Positions 5,742 to 9,952 of a stretch of 9,952 bases of DNA are shown in pieces. How positions within the stretch are numbered: the first letter of the stretch is position 1; the number at the start of each line of letters is the position of its first letter. The stretch comes from an uncultured Clostridia bacterium (GTDB taxonomy: Bacteria; Bacillota; Clostridia; Christensenellales; Aristaeellaceae), in contig CAKUOX010000075.1 in NCBI GenBank assembly GCA_934670175.1, positions 1-9,952 on the forward strand, given 5' to 3'. The translations under genes and the position numbers were made by a program. The notes under the pieces are model-generated. The model was given only the letters and a program-made list of their open reading frames with translations, was not told where the DNA came from and did not search any database.

Positions 5742-8113
5742 TAAAACAGGAGCGCTTCATTCCAAACCACAGCCTGGAGGCCCTTGAAGAGGCCTATCAG
5801 GCCGCGCTGCTCAACCTCGCGTTCCAGCAAATAGAACAGGAGGAAATGGCAATGATACACAGGCGGATTCACGATATGGCTCTGGAACCTCAAAACGCCC
5901 GCTTTGAAAGGCGGCTCGGACGCAGGCTGCGCAGGGAGCGCGCACGAGCGATGCTCCGCAGCAGCCTGCCGAGGGCGGCGCAGATCGCAGCCTGCCTGAT
6001 CGCAGTGCTGTCCATCACCGTAAGCGTGGCGCTGGCGACCTCCCAGCAGGTGAGAAGCTGGGCTGCGGGCGTGCTTTCGGGAAGCGTGCTCGACACATCC
6101 GACTTTTCATTTGGAGAACCGCTGACCGCGCGCATTACCGGCGGCGTGAACTACGACGGGCATCTGCTGCTGGTGGAGGAAAACGAAACGCTCGTGCTGC
6201 GCGAGGACACCGCCGCCGAGCCGGTGCGTTACGAATGGAAGAACAGGGGCACGCGCAGCCTTGCACAGCTGGCGGTCTACAACGGCAGGCTCTACGCGCT
6301 CTATAAGACCGGTTATGTGGATCAGGCGGCGCAGGAGCGCAGCGGCGCGGCTGGCAAATACGAAGGATCGCCCTTGCTTGGCGACAGCTTTAACGGTTTG
6401 GGCCTTGGCCGCGTGCAGCTCAAGGGAAACGGGACGTTTACCGTAGATGAGCTGGCGAGCTTTGATGGCGATAAGCTGTTCGCAGACGGCGTTTACGACT
6501 GCTGCGTGCAGAGCGCCGCCGCCGGAAATGGGAAGCTGTACTTCATTACCGGCTACTCCCTGCCCGAAACGGACGGCTTCAGCTTCAGCAACAGCCGCGT
6601 ACGCTTCTTCGCCTGCGATCTGACGGGCTTTGAGCTGACGGAGCTGACGCTTCCCATCGAAAACAGCGAAAGCCCCGATTGCGAGCTGTTCAGCGACGGC
6701 GAGGTATTTCTCGCCACGTCTACGCAGGAGCTGCCCGTGCAGATATGGCACATTGGCGCAGACGGCAGCAGCAAGTGCCTGGCCATGTTCGGCGAGGGCA
6801 GCCGTCCCAACAGCTTCGCCTATTGCGCCGATACCGATACGCTCTATTTCCAGCGGAACGCCGCGATCTACGCCGCGACACACTTCAACGTTGAAGGCGC
6901 CGTGCGCGTGGCGCTGTCCGGCGGCAGCGAGGGCGATGGTCTGCTGATCGGCGAAAACAGCTATGCCATCGTCGGCAATGACGTCGAGGTATTCAATTTT
7001 GACGATCAGCTTGGCGCGGTAACGGAGCTGACGGTCGGCGGCGGGATCAACGCCAGCGTGGATGCGGAGCTCCGCGCGGCGAACCCCAGCCTCACGCTGA
7101 TAGAGGATCCCTGCGACAAATATGGAGCGGACTATGTGCAGGCGCTGATCTCCGGCGAAGCCACTGCGGACATTGTAGAAGTATTCTCCGCCGATGAAGG
7201 CGCGCTGCACAGTGCAAGCTGGGGCAGGCCCATCATGGACGGGACGATCCGCGCGGAGATCGACCGCATGCCCGAGGGCGTGCGCAGATATGTATCGAAG
7301 GCCGATACATATATCGCCTTCCCGTGCAGCACGTTCAGCACCTGTTCCGATGTATCGATTTCCCCCGCATGCTGGGCGCAATCGGGGCTTGGCAGGATGC
7401 CTGAAACCTGGCTCGATCTGGTCAGGGCACTGGACAAGCTCTCGCACAGCGCGACTGCGGACAAATATGTGATCTGTACGGATCTTGCGAGCATCGAACA
7501 ATCGCTGACAGCGCAGCTGACGGAGGGCTTTGCAAGGAGCTGGGCGGCGCAGGGCAAAAGGATGGACTTCGGCGGCACAGACTTCCGAAAGGCAATGGAA
7601 ACGCTCGCACAGATCGATTTCAGCGCACTGCGATATGTGGGCAACGATGACGCCGAAAACATACTGATTTACTGGCAAAGCGGCGACAGCTTGTATGATC
7701 CGAGCCATGCGCCCGATGACAGGCGCGGCGTCACGCTGAAAATACGCTCCGAGGACGTGAAGGTATCGAAGGGAAGCTGCTATCTCGAGCGCATTAATCC
7801 GAACGCGGATGCGGATGCGAAGCTGGCGGCGTACAGCTACATGCGCTCGAAGCTGACGAGCGACGAATACACTTACGAGCGCCTGCGCTGGGATTTTGCT
7901 ACGCCCGCTATGGAGCTGGCGGCCTGGAGCAAGGGCGCAGCAACGCCGAAGCAGCTCGAGGCCTATCGCGAAGCCGTGGGCGACGTCTGGCTTGGCGAAC
8001 TCTCCGAGCAGGCGAAAAAACGCCGCGACGACGCGCTCGCCGCCTATGCCCGGGGCAGCATCGGTTTTGATGCGCTGGCAGATCAGCTCAACGAAATCTA
8101 CGCCGAGTATTAA
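5738..8113 (+). CDS. Putative membrane anti-sigma/sensor with propeller-like and solute-binding-like domains
   Basis: A 791-residue single-pass protein, translationally coupled to the sigma factor; AGGGAGG (5724-5730) gives a seven-base spacing to its ATG. Residues 1-79 are cytoplasmic, helical and very basic near the end (FERRLGRRLRRERARAM); they lack the His/Cys zinc motif of common anti-sigma domains. One membrane helix lies at about 80-100 (AAQIAACLIAVLSITVSVAL). Residues about 120-425 are extracellular and beta-rich, with repeated strand patterns (YNGRLYALYK, GNGKLYFITG, SDGEVFLATS, TDTLYFQ) suggesting a beta-propeller. From about 426 to the end it resembles family 1 solute-binding proteins: LTVGG, then ELRAANPSLTLIED, ADIVEVF (about 477) and MPETWLDLVRALDKL (about 554). 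Inference: an external ligand held by the C-terminal fold controls release of the sigma factor. It could instead be a signalling lipoprotein-like receptor with another role. Base composition is like its neighbours. Confidence 0.8.
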   Translation: MIKQERFIPNHSLEALEEAYQAALLNLAFQQIEQEEMAMIHRRIHDMALEPQNARFERRLGRRLRRERARAMLRSSLPRAAQIAACLIAVLSITVSVALATSQQVRSWAAGVLSGSVLDTSDFSFGEPLTARITGGVNYDGHLLLVEENETLVLREDTAAEPVRYEWKNRGTRSLAQLAVYNGRLYALYKTGYVDQAAQERSGAAGKYEGSPLLGDSFNGLGLGRVQLKGNGTFTVDELASFDGDKLFADGVYDCCVQSAAAGNGKLYFITGYSLPETDGFSFSNSRVRFFACDLTGFELTELTLPIENSESPDCELFSDGEVFLATSTQELPVQIWHIGADGSSKCLAMFGEGSRPNSFAYCADTDTLYFQRNAAIYAATHFNVEGAVRVALSGGSEGDGLLIGENSYAIVGNDVEVFNFDDQLGAVTELTVGGGINASVDAELRAANPSLTLIEDPCDKYGADYVQALISGEATADIVEVFSADEGALHSASWGRPIMDGTIRAEIDRMPEGVRRYVSKADTYIAFPCSTFSTCSDVSISPACWAQSGLGRMPETWLDLVRALDKLSHSATADKYVICTDLASIEQSLTAQLTEGFARSWAAQGKRMDFGGTDFRKAMETLAQIDFSALRYVGNDDAENILIYWQSGDSLYDPSHAPDDRRGVTLKIRSEDVKVSKGSCYLERINPNADADAKLAAYSYMRSKLTSDEYTYERLRWDFATPAMELAAWSKGAATPKQLEAYREAVGDVWLGELSEQAKKRRDDALAAYARGSIGFDALADQLNEIYAEY

Positions 8114-8284
8114 TTTGGAAGGGATTGCCGGCGGCGCTTCGCAGGAGTTACTCAGTCTGCCAAAAAACAGGCTAACCCGAGGAGGCTTCCAATCGCGCCC
8201 AACGGCATATACGGTGGGCGCGGGCAGTGGCGGAGGAGCTTGCTTCCCCGTCCACCAGCTTGTCAAAAGCATTTTTGATAAGCT
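8114..8284. other. Hairpin-rich untranslated stretch after the sensor gene
   Basis: No gene is supported here. Successive stems can be drawn: TTGGAAG/CTTCCAA (8115-8121 with 8186-8192), GCGCCCA/TGGGCGC (8195-8201 with 8215-8221), an imperfect stem between 8227-8238 and 8244-8255, and AGCTTGTCAAAA with TTTTGATAAGCT (8257-8268 with 8273-8284, one G-T wobble, loop GCAT). They run directly into the terminator. This is consistent with a structured 3' tail of the sensor mRNA or a small RNA. I recognise no known RNA family. Confidence 0.45.
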
Positions 8285-8330
8285 AAAGCGGTCATGCCGT
8301 TTCTTCAAACTGCATGACCGCTTTCTTGTT
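8285..8330. terminator. Bidirectional terminator between sensor operon and opp operon
   Basis: AAAGCGGTCATGC (8285-8297) pairs perfectly with GCATGACCGCTTT (8312-8324), a 13-bp stem with a 14-base loop. On the plus strand CTTGTTGTTC follows; on the minus strand the stem ends in TTT. It sits just after the oppF stop (8333) and about 170 bases after the sensor stop, so it can serve both convergent units, best for the leftward one by position. Confidence 0.75.
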
Positions 8331-8332
8331 GT

Positions 8333-9304
8333 TCAATCATTAAAATCCAGCTCGCCCACCCGATGACAGGCAACCAGGCGGCCCGATACGGGGCGCAGCT
8401 CCGGCGCTTCCGCGCGGCAGCGCTCGCAGGCGTAGGGGCAGCGCGTATGGAAGCGGCAGCCGGACGGCGGATCGATGGGGCTGGGGATCTCGCCGGAGAG
8501 CAGCAGCCGCTCATCGGTACGCGCATGCGGATCTGCCTTGGGAATGGCGTTGATCAGAAAGCGCGTATATGGGTGCATCGGCTGGGCGTATACATCTCGC
8601 GTATCCCCCACCTCGCACAGGCAGCCCAGGAACATCACGCATACGCGGTCGGAAATAAAGCGCACCACGGACAGATCGTGGCTGATGAACAGATAGGTCA
8701 GCCCGCGCTCCTGCTGAAGCTGCTTGAGCAGATTCAGGATCTGGTTCTGCACCGAGACGTCCAGCGCGGAAACCGGCTCGTCGCATACGATCAGCTTCGG
8801 ATCCAGCGCGATAGCGCGCGCGATGCCGATGCGCTGGCGCTGTCCGCCTGAAAACTGGTGCGGATAGCGGTACAGGAATTCGCCGGGAATGCCCACCGCC
8901 TTGAGCAGATCGAGCACGCGCTGCGTGGTCGCGGCCTCATTCGGGCAGAGCTTATAGGTTTTCAGCGGCTCTGCTACGATGTCGCGCACCGTCATGCGCG
9001 GGTTGAGCGATGCGTAGGGATCTTGAAAGATCAGCTGCATGCGGCGGCGATAGGGGCGAAATTCGCGCTCGCTCATGCCGCCGATGTCCGCGCCCTCAAA
9101 TCGCAGCGCGCCCGCCGTGGGCTCCAGCAGCCGGATCAGCGTGCGCCCCAGCGTGGATTTTCCGCAGCCGGACTCGCCCACCAGCGCCAGCGTTTCACCT
9201 TCAAAGATCTGCAGCGAAACATCGGATACGGCGTGCACCCGTTTCTTATTCTTCAGCGGGAATTCCTTGGAAAGGCCCCTGGCCTCAAGCAATACTTTAT
9301 CCAT
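8333..9304 (-). CDS. oppF: Oligopeptide/dipeptide ABC transporter ATP-binding protein OppF/DppF
   Basis: One of the two ATPase subunits that power oligopeptide uptake; it acts on the inner face of the membrane with the other ATPase and two permeases. In 323 residues it shows Walker A GESGCGKST (43-51), Q-loop region LIFQDPYASLNPRM (91-104), signature FSGGQRQRIGIARA (151-164), Walker B LIVCDEP (171-177), D-loop SALD (179-182) and H-loop His209. The C-terminal oligo_HPY region (MHPYTRFLINAIPKADPH) carries a five-cysteine set (Cys283, 289, 293, 296, 313); related subunits are reported to hold an iron-sulfur cluster there. The ATG at 9304-9302 is preferred: GGAGGG (9315-9310) is five bases upstream, and a longer in-frame start at 9361 would add residues unlike the family and overlap oppD. 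It is the last gene of its operon and is followed by a terminator. The ligand could be a dipeptide, oligopeptide, nickel or sugar; peptide is the default. Confidence 0.93.
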   Translation of the reverse strand: MDKVLLEARGLSKEFPLKNKKRVHAVSDVSLQIFEGETLALVGESGCGKSTLGRTLIRLLEPTAGALRFEGADIGGMSEREFRPYRRRMQLIFQDPYASLNPRMTVRDIVAEPLKTYKLCPNEAATTQRVLDLLKAVGIPGEFLYRYPHQFSGGQRQRIGIARAIALDPKLIVCDEPVSALDVSVQNQILNLLKQLQQERGLTYLFISHDLSVVRFISDRVCVMFLGCLCEVGDTRDVYAQPMHPYTRFLINAIPKADPHARTDERLLLSGEIPSPIDPPSGCRFHTRCPYACERCRAEAPELRPVSGRLVACHRVGELDFND

Positions 9305-9305
9305 A

Positions 9306-9952
9306 TCAGCCCTCCGTGGTGTTGATGCAGCGCGCCAGATGCCCGGGTGCGACCTCCGCAAGCTCCGGCATGGCGCGCCTGCAGGCCTCGGTGCAGCGAT
9401 CGCAGCGCGGTGAGAAGCTGCAGCCCTCGGGCAGATGCAGCAGATTCGGCACCACGCCCGGAATCGTATCCAGCAGCGGTGAATCGCCGTCCAGCGAAGC
9501 TACGGCGTTCATCAGGCCCCGCGTGTAGGGGTGCGCCGGATGGTCGAACAGCTCAAAGGTCTCCGCCTGCTCCACCACGCGGCCGGCATACATGACGTAC
9601 ACATAATCGCACACCTGCGCGATCACGCCCAGATTGTGGGAGATCAGGATAATGCTGGTGCCGATCTCGTCGCGCAGGTTCTTCATCAGCTGCAGTATCT
9701 GCGCCTCCACGGTCACATCCAGCGCCGTGGTCGGCTCGTCGGCAATAATCAGCTTCGGTCTGCAAATCATCGCCATGGCGATCATCACGCGCTGGCGCAG
9801 GCCGCCGGACAGCTCGTGCGGGTAGCACTCATAGCGGCGCTCGGGCTCGGAAATGCCCACCTTGCGGAAAATGCGCAGCACCTCCGCCTTCGCCTCCCTG
9901 GCGCGCACCTTGCGGTGCAGCATGACCACCTCGCATACCTGCTTGCCCACCC
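9306..9952 (-). CDS. oppD: Oligopeptide/dipeptide ABC transporter ATP-binding protein OppD/DppD (N-terminus outside window)
   Basis: The C-terminal two thirds of the companion ATPase. The reading frame is open to the window edge, so the Walker A half is missing only because the sequence ends. Visible parts are VGKQVCEVVMLH at the edge (the segment that follows the Q-loop in OppD), the signature LSGGLRQRVMIAMAM, Walker B KLIIADEPTTALD, H-loop ILISHNLGV, and the oligo_HPY tail HPAHPYTRGLMNAV with cysteines in CSFSPRCDRCTEAC and a final GHLARC. LSGGLRQRV and EPTTALDVT are the typical OppD variants, whereas the next gene has the OppF forms. One base separates its stop (9308-9306) from the oppF ATG, so the two are co-translated. 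Permease and binding-protein genes are expected upstream, beyond base 9952. Confidence 0.93.
   Translation of the reverse strand, partial: VGKQVCEVVMLHRKVRAREAKAEVLRIFRKVGISEPERRYECYPHELSGGLRQRVMIAMAMICRPKLIIADEPTTALDVTVEAQILQLMKNLRDEIGTSIILISHNLGVIAQVCDYVYVMYAGRVVEQAETFELFDHPAHPYTRGLMNAVASLDGDSPLLDTIPGVVPNLLHLPEGCSFSPRCDRCTEACRRAMPELAEVAPGHLARCINTTEG

Noticed and set aside
8114..8284. Match to a known RNA (6S, SRP RNA, tmRNA, RNase P or common riboswitches)
   Set aside because: None of the conserved core sequences of those RNAs that I know could be found; only stems are visible.
6107..8308. A 733-codon minus-strand open frame opposite the sensor protein
   Set aside because: It mirrors the codon structure of the GC-rich sense gene, lacks motifs and a ribosome site, and would run through the terminator hairpin at 8285-8324.
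9305..9361. Longer start for oppF at 9361
   Set aside because: The extra 19 residues overlap oppD and look unlike the family. The ATG at 9304 has GGAGGG in place and yields the normal N-terminus.
8333..9952. The opp genes as transport partner of the solute-binding-like sensor
   Set aside because: They face the opposite direction and are separated by a terminator. The sensor's fold resembles family 1 (sugar-type) binding proteins, whereas Opp systems use family 5, so a direct partnership is not supported.

Overview
The window reads as a piece of a moderately GC-rich, spore-forming Firmicutes chromosome, most likely a gut-type clostridium. The evidence is strong AGGAGG-type ribosome sites, consensus housekeeping promoters with 17-base spacers, a PPi-type phosphofructokinase, a cysteine-rich protein of clostridial coat-like appearance, and an Opp/Dpp peptide transporter. 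No tRNA, rRNA, CRISPR array, transposase or phage gene was seen. The exact genus cannot be read from the sequence.

Layout, left to right. (1) Bases 1-377, minus strand: the start and nearly all of a CsoR copper-sensing repressor, behind a consensus promoter that carries two matched CsoR operators. (2) 451-1865, minus: a single-gene unit for a pyrophosphate-type phosphofructokinase with its own promoter and a strong intrinsic terminator. (3) 1898-2929, minus: an aldo/keto reductase with its own promoter. (4) 3154-3940, plus: a small single-pass membrane protein of unknown role that starts with TTG, followed by a long untranslated tail and a terminator. (5) 3964-5011, minus: a 329-residue protein with 31 cysteines, preceded by a sequence resembling a sigma-K (late mother-cell) promoter. 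(6) 5193-8113, plus: a translationally coupled pair, an ECF-like sigma factor and a 791-residue single-pass membrane protein. (7) 8114-8332: a hairpin-rich gap ending in a terminator shared by convergent units. (8) 8333-9952, minus: the last two genes of an oligopeptide ABC transporter, oppF complete and oppD cut by the window edge.

The most notable system is the sigma/membrane-protein pair at 5193-8113. The second protein has a short basic cytoplasmic N-terminus, one membrane helix, a region of beta-propeller-like repeats and a C-terminal half resembling ABC transporter solute-binding proteins. Read together, this suggests a membrane sensor in which a solute-binding fold controls an ECF sigma factor through an anti-sigma segment without the usual zinc motif. 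That function is inference from architecture and gene order; the sequence alone does not prove it.
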